25,000 bases of DNA from Clostridiales bacterium (GCA_004558825.1 SFDB01000017.1:1-25000); one strand, 5' to 3'. Shown: positions 14,932 through 22,748, counted from the first letter of the stretch. Notes: generated by a model not told the origin, from the sequence alone. Numbers and translations are program-made.

Positions 14932-15099
14932 ATGTCCGAAAGCAAATTAAGAACCATGTCCATGGATTTTTGCTGTGCAGATTATCAACCTTTACCTCAT
15001 TTTACGCCCCGTTTGGCAGTTTCTCACCCGGAAACAGTCTTTGCGCGCCGAATTGTTTTTCCGGCAATAAAATACCTTGCCGCCGCCCGCCGCGCGTGA
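14932..15099 (+). pseudogene. Frameshifted remnant of a four-helix-bundle (S23 / 23S rRNA IVS-type) gene
   Basis: A very good ribosome binding site (AGGAGGT) precedes an ATG opening MSESKLRTMSMDF. This resembles the start of the four-helix-bundle proteins first known from 23S rRNA intervening sequences. The open frame then turns into unrelated sequence. If one T is removed from the run of five at 14967-14971, the frame continues AVQIINLY, which is how these proteins normally continue after SMDF. After about 14995 the resemblance ends, so the gene is both frameshifted and truncated. The 55-codon open frame to 15099 is probably not a real protein. The family assignment rests on a short match from memory. 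Confidence 0.55.
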
Positions 15100-15136
15100 T
15101 ACGCTGATAACATGGCATAAAATGAAAGGAGAGCGT

Positions 15137-15976
15137 ATGAGAGCGGCTTTAATACAAATGCGCGTCACCGATGATAAGGAGCATAATCTCGATATCGCGG
15201 CGAAGCATATAGCCGAGGCGAAAAGCAATGGAGCGGATATGGCAGTCCTGCCCGAAATGTTCTGCTGCCCGTATTCGGGCAAATATTTTCCGGCCTTTGC
15301 AGAGGAGAGGGGCGGCAGAATCTGGAGCCGCTTGTCTCGCTGCGCAAGAGAAAACAAGCTGCTTCTCATAGGCGGCTCAATGCCCGAACGCTGCGGGGAT
15401 AAGCTGTTTAACACATGCTTCGTGTTTGATGAGACGGGCCGTGAAACGGCGTTTCATCGCAAAATGCACCTTTTCGATATCGATGTAAAGGGCGGCCAGC
15501 GCTTCAAGGAGTCGGACACGTTCGCCGCAGGAAGCGATATAACCGTGTTTGATTCCGCGCAGGGCCGCTTTGGGGTTATGATATGCTTCGATGTGCGTTT
15601 CCCCGAACTTGCGCGGCTCATGGCGCTCGACGGGGCGCAGGCCATAATCGTTCCCGCCGCATTCAACATGACCACCGGCCCCATGCATTGGGAAAGCACG
15701 TTTCGCCAGCGCGCCGTTGACAACCAGCTTTTCATGCTCGGCTGTGCGCCCGCGCGCGATGAAAGCGCCGAATATGTATCATACGCCAATTCAATCGCTG
15801 CCGACCCGTGGGGCGGCGTTACAGCTCGAGCAGGCAGCGGCGAATGCGTGCTTTTTGCCGATATCGACCTGCAAGGAATCCATGAAGCGCGTGAACAGCT
15901 TCCGCTTTTGAGCGCAAGACGCACCGACGTCTACAGCCTGACGCGCACGCGGCTCGGAGAGCAGCACGCAAAATAA
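15137..15976 (+). CDS. Carbon-nitrogen hydrolase (nitrilase superfamily, omega-amidase-like)
   Basis: A 280-residue cytoplasmic amidohydrolase with the Glu-Lys-Cys triad: Glu40 in LPEMF, Lys109 in HRKMHLFDID and Cys150 in ICFDVRFPE. The pattern is closest to the Nit2/omega-amidase branch, which hydrolyses alpha-keto acid amides such as alpha-ketoglutaramate; this substrate is inferred. A full-length C-terminus (ADIDL, LLSARR) is present. The start is the ATG at 15137, with AAAGGAG upstream; a 20-codon extension is possible but lacks a ribosome site. It stands alone, converging on the DUF815 gene. Confidence 0.92.
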   Translation: MRAALIQMRVTDDKEHNLDIAAKHIAEAKSNGADMAVLPEMFCCPYSGKYFPAFAEERGGRIWSRLSRCARENKLLLIGGSMPERCGDKLFNTCFVFDETGRETAFHRKMHLFDIDVKGGQRFKESDTFAAGSDITVFDSAQGRFGVMICFDVRFPELARLMALDGAQAIIVPAAFNMTTGPMHWESTFRQRAVDNQLFMLGCAPARDESAEYVSYANSIAADPWGGVTARAGSGECVLFADIDLQGIHEAREQLPLLSARRTDVYSLTRTRLGEQHAK

Positions 15977-16019
15977 AAACAGCGGCACCGAAAAACGTCG
16001 GGGCCGCCGAAACTGTTTT
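15976..16019. terminator. Bidirectional terminator between convergent genes
   Basis: An outer stem AAAACAG (15976-15982) with CTGTTTT (16013-16019) encloses a GC-rich inner part (CGGC with GCCG). It ends in T tracts on both strands and serves the nitrilase gene and the leftward ATPase gene. Confidence 0.65.
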
Positions 16020-16033
16020 ATTCGATTATCATA

Positions 16034-17374
16034 TCATCTCAGGGCGTTCCTGCTCATGAGCATGTTTGCGGTGACATTCGCGCTCGCTGCGGTAAGCTTG
16101 TTGCGCGTATCGGCCTGCGCGTCGATGCAGGCGCTGCGCACGGTGTCCTGCTCGATTATTGCGCCGCACCGCTTGAGTATGACATCAACGCATTCAATAT
16201 AATCGCGTATGGGCAGATACGGCAGGTTCACCGTCTGTTCGAACAGCGACGACGCTTCAGCCTCAACCGCCGTTGCAAACATCATCACATTGTCGGGCAG
16301 CGCAGGTGAAAAAACGCATTTCCCCGCGGTTTTTGGGGATATGCCGTCGAGCAGGAAAAGGAAGCGCAAGGGTTGTGCCGATGCTTCCGCTATGTAGCCG
16401 CCGATATTCTCAAGCTCCCTTTCGCCCACAACGACGAGCCTGAGCTCGGGCAGATCGTTCGCCACGCGCATGGCAAGCGTCGTTTTGCCCGTGCCTTCGC
16501 CGCCCGTTATCAGCGTATGCGCATATCTCCCCGACCGCATAAATGCTATCGCATTGTCAACAAGCACATTGTATTGCTCTTCATACAGGTTAGTTTCGGG
16601 CGCCGCAGTCTCCTCCATCGGCACAAGGCGGCCGCCGTCTGCGATAAAGTACCTGCTTTTGAGGAATTTTCCGCTGCCGTACGACGCATGGAAGTTCCAT
16701 ATGTCGTCTATCGCACCGCGCCAGTCGCCGCTCTCGAGTATTCGGGCATATATCTCCTCGAGCGCCTCGTCGCATACATATTGCTCCTTCATTTCGCCGC
16801 GCTCATACGTCCATGTCAGCCACGGCTGCTCCGCCATAAGCGTCTGTCTTTGCGCCGTCTCCCTTGCCGGCGGAGTCGCCTTCACGGGCGCTCCTCCCCA
16901 TGCCGCGCTCGCCATCGCCGACATCGTATCGCGCACGGGGCCTCCGGGCGAATGCTTGACCGTCTCTCTTATGCGCTCGCGCGTCCAGTCCATAAGCGTT
17001 TCGGAATCAAGCGTCGCAAGCGGCTGCAATATCGCAAGCTCGCTTCGCATCGCCTCGTACAGCACGCCGTCCGCCTCGCCGCGCGCAGCCATCGACGAAA
17101 ATGCGTTATCGCAAAGTATGAGCCTGTCGAGTATGAAATCTGTGAAAATATTTCCGCTGACCCGCCGTATATCCTGTGACGCAAGCAGCGCCGTCATCGC
17201 GTGGAAGCCATCGCACGCCGTTCGCACATTGCCCTCTTCCAACGCGCACATGATGAGCTTGAGCTTTCCGAATACGTCTTTATCGGCCTCGCCACGCAGT
17301 ATCGTCAGACGTGACAGCGCATTCTCAACGGCGTCTATTCCGTCATGATATGTCATTGCGCGAAAATCGATCAT
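16034..17374 (-). CDS. DUF815-type AAA+ ATPase with degenerate Walker B
   Basis: A 446-residue cytoplasmic protein. The first 215 residues are helical, of unknown fold. Residues 231-252 (YGSGKFLKSRYF...) and the downstream P-loop match the layout of the DUF815 ATPase family. Walker A is GGEGTGKT (291-298). The Walker B strand is FLFLLD-G (338-344), where relatives normally have a second acidic residue. The following strand MMFATAVEAE lacks the usual Asn sensor. ATP binding is therefore likely but hydrolysis may be reduced. The function of the family is unknown. The start is the ATG at 17374, with GGAGG seven bases upstream; the longer frame from 17449 would overlap its own promoter. Transcribed divergently from the amidase gene. 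Confidence 0.75.
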   Translation of the reverse strand: MIDFRAMTYHDGIDAVENALSRLTILRGEADKDVFGKLKLIMCALEEGNVRTACDGFHAMTALLASQDIRRVSGNIFTDFILDRLILCDNAFSSMAARGEADGVLYEAMRSELAILQPLATLDSETLMDWTRERIRETVKHSPGGPVRDTMSAMASAAWGGAPVKATPPARETAQRQTLMAEQPWLTWTYERGEMKEQYVCDEALEEIYARILESGDWRGAIDDIWNFHASYGSGKFLKSRYFIADGGRLVPMEETAAPETNLYEEQYNVLVDNAIAFMRSGRYAHTLITGGEGTGKTTLAMRVANDLPELRLVVVGERELENIGGYIAEASAQPLRFLFLLDGISPKTAGKCVFSPALPDNVMMFATAVEAEASSLFEQTVNLPYLPIRDYIECVDVILKRCGAIIEQDTVRSACIDAQADTRNKLTAASANVTANMLMSRNALR

Positions 17375-17402
17375 TCTAACGCCTCCGCCATCCTTTTCGT
17401 AT

Positions 17403-17431
17403 ATAATAGCATAACCGCCGTTTATTGGCAA
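17403..17431 (-). promoter_or_regulatory. Promoter of the DUF815-type gene
   Basis: The minus strand has TTGCCA (17431-17426), a 17-base spacer and TATTAT (17408-17403), 28 bases before the start codon at 17374. This supports the shorter start. Confidence 0.6.
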
Positions 17432-17505
17432 CGCACGCATTTTTCGCATATACCGCCCTTTGCCGCCATATTATTACAACACGACAAACGCTTTCGGGAG
17501 GAACC

Positions 17506-18234
17506 ATGAAACATCGTCAGGGAACAAGTCTTATTGCGATAGCCGCCGTATCGTTCATTATTATATCGTCGCTCCTTTGCGGCTGCGCCGACCTCGACGG
17601 CATATGCGAACCCACGGAGCCGCTTCCCGTCCAAACGCCCCTTCCGTCTCCTCCGCAAACCGCCTTAGGCTCAAAAACAGTCGTTATAGACGCAGGACAC
17701 GGCGGTCAGGACGGCGGAGCCGTAGGACGCATCACAGGCGTGAAGGAGGACGGTATCAACCTCTCCGTGGCGCTCCTTCTCAAGGATAAGCTCGAACAGC
17801 TTGGTTTCACCGTCATAATGACGCGAACCTCCGACTCCGCGCTTGCCGACGCAAAAAAGGATGATATGAAAATGCGCCGCGACATTATGAACCAAGACGG
17901 CGTAAGCATCGTCGTAAGCATTCACATGAACAAATTCTCCGATACGAGCATAAAAGGCCCTATGGCATTCTATATGAAGGGCTCTGCGGAGGGCGAACGG
18001 CTCGCAACGAGCATAATCTGCGCGCTCTGCGATGCGCTCGGCAATCCGCGCCGCCTTGCCAACCCCGGCGACTATTTCGTCATCCGCGAAAGCGTTCCGC
18101 CCGCCGTAATCGTAGAATGCGGCTTCCTCTCAAACGCCGACGATGAAAAGCTTTTACAGACCGCCGAACATCAATCAAAGCTTGTTGAAGGCATCGCCGC
18201 CGGTATAACGGCCTATTTTGGCGGAGGCGAATAA
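17506..18234 (+). CDS. cwlD: N-acetylmuramoyl-L-alanine amidase, CwlD-like lipoprotein
   Basis: A 242-residue exported zinc amidase (Amidase_3) that cuts the bond between muramic acid and the peptide stem. The zinc ligands are His65 (DAGHGG), Glu81 or nearby, and His140 (SIHMN). The catalytic Glu204 is in VIVECGFLSN. The amino end has a signal with a hydrophobic core and LLCGC (Cys27), so it is probably a lipoprotein. It is short and has no wall-binding repeats, like CwlD, which makes muramic-delta-lactam in spore cortex. The sporulation role is inferred. GGGAGG lies just before the ATG. Confidence 0.85.
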   Translation: MKHRQGTSLIAIAAVSFIIISSLLCGCADLDGICEPTEPLPVQTPLPSPPQTALGSKTVVIDAGHGGQDGGAVGRITGVKEDGINLSVALLLKDKLEQLGFTVIMTRTSDSALADAKKDDMKMRRDIMNQDGVSIVVSIHMNKFSDTSIKGPMAFYMKGSAEGERLATSIICALCDALGNPRRLANPGDYFVIRESVPPAVIVECGFLSNADDEKLLQTAEHQSKLVEGIAAGITAYFGGGE

Positions 18235-18293
18235 AACGGCGTCGAATTTATTAAATATTTTGAATCATTTACATAATTGTAACATTTTGGGCG

Positions 18294-18321
18294 TTTAGAG
18301 CGTTAAGCAGGAGGTTATAAT
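18294..18321 (+). promoter_or_regulatory. Possible promoter in the amidase-downstream gap
   Basis: TTTAGA (18294-18299), a 16-base spacer and perfect TATAAT (18316-18321). An inverted repeat GTTAAGC/GCTTAAC (18302-18308, 18329-18335) straddles the -10 box. No ORF follows, only a terminator at 18373-18404, so it could start a short RNA of about 75 bases. Confidence 0.35.
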
Positions 18322-18372
18322 ATCATTAGCTTAACAAAAGCACTGTTTCTCCTCCATCCTCCCATAATGCGG

Positions 18373-18404
18373 CGAGCTTGCGAACGCAGGCTCGTTTGTA
18401 TTTT
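18373..18404 (+). terminator. Intrinsic terminator downstream of the amidase gene
   Basis: A nine-pair stem (18373-18381 with 18386-18394, one T-G pair), loop GAAC, followed by TTTGTATTTT. It would end the amidase transcript or a short RNA from 18316. Confidence 0.7.
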
Positions 18405-18413
18405 ATAAAACGT

Positions 18414-18442
18414 TTGCCGCGCAAACCGATGGGCGCTATAAT
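18414..18442 (+). promoter_or_regulatory. Promoter of the cysteine-rich small protein gene
   Basis: TTGCCG (18414-18419), a 17-base spacer and perfect TATAAT (18437-18442). The transcript would start about 20 bases before the ATG, just ahead of GGAGGG. Confidence 0.7.
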
Positions 18443-18467
18443 ATACTCAAGAACGGAGGGATATGTT

Positions 18468-18752
18468 ATGAGTGATATGCCCGCTCAAGGCGGCCCGCAT
18501 TTTGCTTTTTTTCAAAACAGCGAATGTGAATTTTTCCCGTGCCACAAGACCGACAGGCCCGAGGACTTTAACTGTCTTTTCTGCTATTGCCCGCTCTACG
18601 CGCTCGGCGAAAAATGCGGGGGCAATTATAAATACGTCGGCGGCGGCATAAAGGATTGCAGTGACTGCCTCGTGCCGCACAAGCGCGAAAACTATGCCTA
18701 CATAACCGGACGTTTCGCCGAAGTAGCCGAGCTCGCCAAGAAAAAGGATTAG
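18468..18752 (+). CDS. Cysteine-rich small domain protein (putative metal-binding)
   Basis: A 94-residue protein with eight cysteines (20, 25, 36, 39, 41, 50, 64, 67) and nearby His26 and His71. The pattern ECEFFPCHK, NCLFCYCPLY and CGGNYKY matches the cysteine-rich small domain family, often found fused to or beside cobalamin-related genes in anaerobes. Function is not established; metal binding is the likely property. No cobalamin gene is visible here. The start is the ATG at 18468, with GGAGGG seven bases upstream. A longer frame from 18378 contains the promoter and terminator and is rejected. Confidence 0.85.
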   Translation: MSDMPAQGGPHFAFFQNSECEFFPCHKTDRPEDFNCLFCYCPLYALGEKCGGNYKYVGGGIKDCSDCLVPHKRENYAYITGRFAEVAELAKKKD

Positions 18753-18776
18753 GAGAGAACCGTGCGGTTCTCTCCT
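18751..18776. terminator. Convergent terminator hairpin
   Basis: A perfect eleven-pair stem (18751-18761 with 18766-18776), loop GTGC, overlaps the stop codon of the small protein gene. On the minus strand it is followed, after AATCC, by five Ts, so it also fits as the terminator of the leftward sigma/anti-sigma operon. Confidence 0.7.
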
Positions 18777-18819
18777 ATAAGCGTCGTGACTGGACATGGC
18801 CCCCGCACGACAGCCCTCG

Positions 18820-20247
18820 TCAGTCGTTTTTTATAAGATACTCGGGATGCTCGGCGACGAACCGCTCCGCCTCGGCAAGCAGCTCCTCGTACGCTTTTTT
18901 ATTGGCCGCCGTGCGCTCCATGCCGCCGTTTACATATTCGTCCGCAAGCCCCTTCAGCCGCCTGTATACGCCGTCGTCCCACGGGCTGTCGTAGCCGACA
19001 ATTATATATTTATCGCCGCGCTTTTCAACCGTCAGCTTGAAGGCCTGCCCAACGCCGTAGTCGATGCGCGTCTTTACATATACGTCCACCGTGTCGCCGT
19101 AATCCGTGCGAATCATTGCGCTGCCTTTATCGACCGTCGTGAGGCGCGAAAGATATCCCATATTTACCTTGTCAATCATAAGCTGCAAATCATAGAAAAA
19201 CAGGTCGGTGTCCGCCGTCCGTTCCATTATGTCCGACAGCTCCGGCATCTCTCCCGTTTTCCTTGCGTTCCAGTAGCGATACATCAGCTCTGCCGCAAGG
19301 CCTGTGATCTGCTCTGCGCGCGCCGCGACCTCCACGGCGTTATCGCCCGTACCGACATGCGCGCCAAAATCTGCCATTGCTCTTTCAAGCGCAGCGAGCA
19401 TGGCGTTATAGTTGGCGATGTTTGCGTCAAGGCTTCCCGTATCCTCCTGCGCGAGCGCAAGCGCCCGCTGAAAATCCTCCTCGGAGGAGTAGCCCTTGGG
19501 CGGAGCATCGTACGAACCGCTCTCATACAGCTCGTACAGCGCCTTATATTCCGTAAAGCCTTCTGACAGCATTTCTATAGCAAGGATGCGAAAACCGCTT
19601 ACGCTTTCTTCAAGTGATATGCGGGCGGTTTCGCTTTTATGGATGCCGCCCTTCAAAACAATATCGAAGGATACATCCGCCATATACCGAAACGCCTTGC
19701 TCCCGGCCGCGATGCTTGTAATATCCACATTCTCAAACGTTGCCGCGACTCCGGCAATCACCTCCTCGCGTACGGCGATATATTGCAGATAATACGCCGC
19801 CATATATGTATCCCTGTTCAGTATCCAGTCATCGCCGGCCTTGAATTGCTTCCCTGCGCCCTCTGCGCCGCCCGAGGCGAAGCTGTTGAATACGGACAAA
19901 ACGGTATCCGCAATCCTCGCGCAGGTCTGTTCGCTCGCCTGCGCTTCGGGCGACAGCGTGTACACAATCTCGTTGATTGCAGGTATATTCGCCGCAAGCT
20001 CGGGGCGGAGCGCAAACGTGCAGGACGCTATAGTAACACAAAGCGCCGCGGCGCATATGCCCGTCACCACTCTCGCGCGCTTTTTCGCCCGCTGCTCTCC
20101 TCTCGCGGCCCTTGCGCCTTCGCCGTCTCGGACGCCGTTATAACGTATCCTCTCGAGCGCTGCGTCGACGCTCTCGGAAAAGCTGTCCGTCATGGGCTCG
20201 ATAAGCTCCGTCCGCAGCATCTCGCGCATATCCTTTTCGGTTTTCAT
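18820..20247 (-). CDS. Membrane-anchored probable anti-sigma factor
   Basis: A 475-residue protein. Residues 1-58 are cytoplasmic and charged, with an anti-sigma-like short helical segment. One transmembrane helix lies at about 60-80, ahead of an extracytoplasmic domain of nearly 400 residues that I do not recognise; it contains helix-rich stretches and ends in a NTF2-like looking segment (YIIVGYDSPW). Its ATG overlaps the sigma-factor stop (ATGA), so synthesis is coupled. The position next to an ECF sigma gene and the topology suggest it holds the sigma factor at the membrane and senses an envelope signal. No canonical zinc HxxxCxxC motif is seen. The role is inference from context. Confidence 0.65.
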   Translation of the reverse strand: MKTEKDMREMLRTELIEPMTDSFSESVDAALERIRYNGVRDGEGARAARGEQRAKKRARVVTGICAAALCVTIASCTFALRPELAANIPAINEIVYTLSPEAQASEQTCARIADTVLSVFNSFASGGAEGAGKQFKAGDDWILNRDTYMAAYYLQYIAVREEVIAGVAATFENVDITSIAAGSKAFRYMADVSFDIVLKGGIHKSETARISLEESVSGFRILAIEMLSEGFTEYKALYELYESGSYDAPPKGYSSEEDFQRALALAQEDTGSLDANIANYNAMLAALERAMADFGAHVGTGDNAVEVAARAEQITGLAAELMYRYWNARKTGEMPELSDIMERTADTDLFFYDLQLMIDKVNMGYLSRLTTVDKGSAMIRTDYGDTVDVYVKTRIDYGVGQAFKLTVEKRGDKYIIVGYDSPWDDGVYRRLKGLADEYVNGGMERTAANKKAYEELLAEAERFVAEHPEYLIKND

Positions 20248-20732
20248 ATTTGTTCCTCCTCACTTTTCAAAAGCTTCCTCAGCTCGGCTCTCGTCCGCGA
20301 AAGCCTGCTTTTTACGGTGCCGGCGGGTGCGCCCGTTATTTTCGCCGTCTCCGCTATCGAGTATCCCTCGACATGGTACAGCCAAAACGTGGCCCTGTTC
20401 ACGGGCGATAGCCGTCCAAATGCCCGCCTGAGGTCTATGCCCGTGACGGCGTCGCAGTCGTACGAACCCGTCCATGCGGCAAGCTCGGCAGTAGGCCGCC
20501 GCCTGCGCAGTATCGCAAAGCATTCATTCTTCAGTATTTTCAGAAACCATGGCTTGAAGCTCCGCATGTCTTCCAGCCTGTCAAGCGCCCTGTACGCCTT
20601 GAATATCGCGCTTTGCGCCGCGTCCTCGCAGTCCGCCGCGTTGCCTAATAGCGAATACGCCATGCCGTACATCGTCTTTTTCATCGCGGATACATTCTCC
20701 AAAAACCATTCAGTGTCGACAGCTCCCCTCAC
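20244..20732 (-). CDS. ECF-type RNA polymerase sigma factor
   Basis: A 162-residue sigma-70-family factor with region 2 (about 10-78, with DCEDAAQSAIFKAYRALDRL and RSFKPWFLKILKN) and region 4 (about 100-155, with GYSIAETAKITGAPAGTVKSRLSR, a helix-turn-helix). Regions 1 and 3 are absent, as in ECF factors. Start is GTG, with GGAG about seven bases upstream. The first codon of the downstream membrane protein overlaps its stop, the usual sigma/anti-sigma arrangement. Target genes are unknown. Confidence 0.93.
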   Translation of the reverse strand: MRGAVDTEWFLENVSAMKKTMYGMAYSLLGNAADCEDAAQSAIFKAYRALDRLEDMRSFKPWFLKILKNECFAILRRRRPTAELAAWTGSYDCDAVTGIDLRRAFGRLSPVNRATFWLYHVEGYSIAETAKITGAPAGTVKSRLSRTRAELRKLLKSEEEQI

Positions 20733-20768
20733 AAGGTTCTCCTTTCTTTTTATTTATAAAAATAAGAT

Positions 20769-20792
20769 GACAAAAGCCTCGAAAAGGTTGCA
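20769..20792 (-). promoter_or_regulatory. Possible ECF-type (autoregulatory) promoter of the sigma operon
   Basis: On the minus strand TGCAACCTTTT begins at 20792, with GTCAT following (GTC at 20771-20769). TGCAAC-like -35 and GTC -10 elements occur before several Firmicutes ECF operons. The spacing, 15 bases between AAC and GTC, is slightly short. It sits between the thl terminator and the sigma gene. Confidence 0.35.
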
Positions 20793-20797
20793 GGAAC

Positions 20798-20830
20798 AAA
20801 AAATATCCGCCGAAACAGTTTCGGCGGATA
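20798..20830 (-). terminator. Intrinsic terminator of the ctfA-ctfB-thl operon
   Basis: On the minus strand a perfect twelve-pair stem (20830-20819 with 20815-20804), a three-base loop and six Ts (20803-20798). It follows the thiolase stop by 37 bases. Confidence 0.92.
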
Positions 20831-20867
20831 CGAATTGTTTTGCTATTCGGCATTACGCCTAAGCTTT

Positions 20868-22052
20868 TTACATCTTTTCGACTATTGTCGTCACGCCCAT
20901 GCCGCCGCCTACGCAAAGCGTCGCAAGGCCGAGCTTCTTATCCATGCGCTGCATCGAGTGCAGAAGCGTAACGAGTATGCGGCAGCCTGAAGAGCCTATC
21001 GGGTGCCCGAGAGCTATTGCGCCGCCGTTTACGTTGACCTTTTCCTTATCCCAGCCCATGTCCATGCCGACGGCTATCGACTGCGCCGCAAACGCCTCGT
21101 TCGCTTCGATGAGGTCGATATCGTCGACGGTGAGGTTTGCCTTCGCAAGCGCCTTTTTCGTGCTTGCCACGGGGCCGACGCCCATTATGCTCGGCTCAAC
21201 GCCCGCAGAAGCCGTCGCTATTATCCTCGCCATCGGCTTTACGCCGAGCTCCTTCGCCTTTTCCGCGCTCATCACGACTATGGCGGCCGCGCCGTCGTTT
21301 ATGCCCGACGCATTGCCTGCCGTGACGGTGCCGTCCTTCTTGAACGCAGGGCGAAGCTTTGAGAGGCTTTCTTTGGTGACGCCCGCGCGCGGGAATTCGT
21401 CGCGCTTGAACATAACCGTTTCCTTCTTGACCTTCACGGGCACGGGCACGATTTCCGCGTCAAACCTGCCCTCGTTCTGCGCCGCTTCGCACTTGTTCTG
21501 GCTCCACGCCGCAAACTCGTCCTGCATTTCGCGCGTTATGCCGTATTTCTCGGCGACGTTCTCCGCCGTTATGCCCATATGATAGTTATTGAACGCTTCC
21601 CAAAGGCCGTCCTTTACCATAACGTCTACCACCGTATCCTCGGGCATGCTCATCCTGTAGCCAAAGCGCGCTTTCGGCAGCGCGTACGGCGCGGCGCTCA
21701 TGTTTTCCATGCCGCCCACCACCATGACGTCGGCCTCGCCCGCCTGTATCATCGCCGCCGCAAGGTTGACCGCCTTGAGGCCCGAGCCGCACACGTTGTT
21801 TATCGTCATCGCCGGCGTTTCGACAGGAAGGCCCGCCTTGACCGACGCCTGGCGCGCTACGCTCTGCCCAAGGCCTGCCTGAAGCACGCAGCCCATTATT
21901 ACCTCATCGACGTCCGTCGGCTTGATGCCCGCGCGCGCAATAGCCTCTTTTATAACTATGCTTCCAAGCTCTGCCGCCGGCGTGTCCTTAAGCGAACCGC
22001 CGAACGAACCGAGCGCCGTTCTGCATGCGCCTGTCAATACGATTTCCTTCAT
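20868..22052 (-). CDS. thlA: Acetyl-CoA acetyltransferase (thiolase)
   Basis: A 394-residue biosynthetic thiolase that condenses two acetyl-CoA to acetoacetyl-CoA, or the reverse. The nucleophile Cys88 is in NNVCGSG, and His350 in GHPIGSSG and Cys380 in CVGGGMG complete the site. Length is normal. The start at ATG 22052 is chosen because GAGGAGG lies just upstream; an 11-codon extension starts before it. It is last in an operon with two CoA-transferase subunits, 42 bases after ctfB. Confidence 0.97.
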   Translation of the reverse strand: MKEIVLTGACRTALGSFGGSLKDTPAAELGSIVIKEAIARAGIKPTDVDEVIMGCVLQAGLGQSVARQASVKAGLPVETPAMTINNVCGSGLKAVNLAAAMIQAGEADVMVVGGMENMSAAPYALPKARFGYRMSMPEDTVVDVMVKDGLWEAFNNYHMGITAENVAEKYGITREMQDEFAAWSQNKCEAAQNEGRFDAEIVPVPVKVKKETVMFKRDEFPRAGVTKESLSKLRPAFKKDGTVTAGNASGINDGAAAIVVMSAEKAKELGVKPMARIIATASAGVEPSIMGVGPVASTKKALAKANLTVDDIDLIEANEAFAAQSIAVGMDMGWDKEKVNVNGGAIALGHPIGSSGCRILVTLLHSMQRMDKKLGLATLCVGGGMGVTTIVEKM

Positions 22053-22094
22053 GTTGTTTTCCTCCTCAATATTACTGCGGCTCATCCGCCGAAA

Positions 22095-22748
22095 TTATTC
22101 TATGTCGATTACCTTTATGTTGTGGGGGATAATAAGCTCGGCTTCCGTTGCCGCCTGAACCTGCTCCACCGTATAGCCGGGCGCTATCTCCGAAAGCACC
22201 AGTCCCTTGTCGGTCACGGTCATTACGCCCATCTCGGTGACAATGACGTCTACGACCTTTCTGCCTGTAAGCGGGAACGTGCATTCTCTGAGTATTTTCG
22301 GGTTTCCCTTCGCCGTGTGCTCCATGGCGACTATGACAAGCTTTGCGCCCGAAACAAGGTCCATTGCTCCGCCGATGCCGCCCATGCGCTTGCCGGGTAT
22401 GCACCAGTTCGCAAGGTTGCCGTGCTCGTCGACCTGCATTGCGCCGAGAATCGTTGCGCTGATATGTCCGCCGCGGATTGCGCCGAAAGAGTCCGTGCTC
22501 GTGACGAACTGCGCGCCCGGCACCGTCGTTATGCATACGCCGCCTGCGTCTACGATGTTGTCCGTGCCCAGGCCTTCAGGCGCGTGTCCGCCTGCGCCGA
22601 TTATACCGTTTTCGGCGTGTATGGTCACGGTCATTCCATCGGGGATGTAGTTGGCAACAAGCTGAGGAATGCCTATGCCAAGGTTTACGACGTCGCCGTC
22701 GTTGAGCATCATTGCTACGCGCTTTGCGATGAAATTCTTGTTATCCAT
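22095..22748 (-). CDS. ctfB: Acetoacetate CoA-transferase, beta subunit
   Basis: A 217-residue subunit of a class I 3-oxoacid CoA-transferase. The catalytic glutamate is Glu46 in HAENGIIGAGG, preceded by GIGIPQLV. Together with the alpha subunit it moves CoA between acetoacetyl-CoA and acetate, butyrate or a similar acid. The ATG shares one base with the ctfA stop (TAATG), with GGAGG upstream, so translation is coupled. Whether it is an acetoacetate, succinyl or butyrate form cannot be decided by eye; the thiolase next door favours acetoacetate. Confidence 0.9.
   Translation of the reverse strand: MDNKNFIAKRVAMMLNDGDVVNLGIGIPQLVANYIPDGMTVTIHAENGIIGAGGHAPEGLGTDNIVDAGGVCITTVPGAQFVTSTDSFGAIRGGHISATILGAMQVDEHGNLANWCIPGKRMGGIGGAMDLVSGAKLVIVAMEHTAKGNPKILRECTFPLTGRKVVDVIVTEMGVMTVTDKGLVLSEIAPGYTVEQVQAATEAELIIPHNIKVIDIE

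Noticed and set aside
15077..15105. TTGCCG-17-TACGCT as promoter of the nitrilase gene
   Set aside because: The -10 box has only three matches to consensus, so I did not list it.
18378..18467. 30-codon upstream extension of the cysteine-rich protein
   Set aside because: It overlaps a terminator and the TTGCCG-TATAAT promoter; the ATG at 18468 has GGAGGG.
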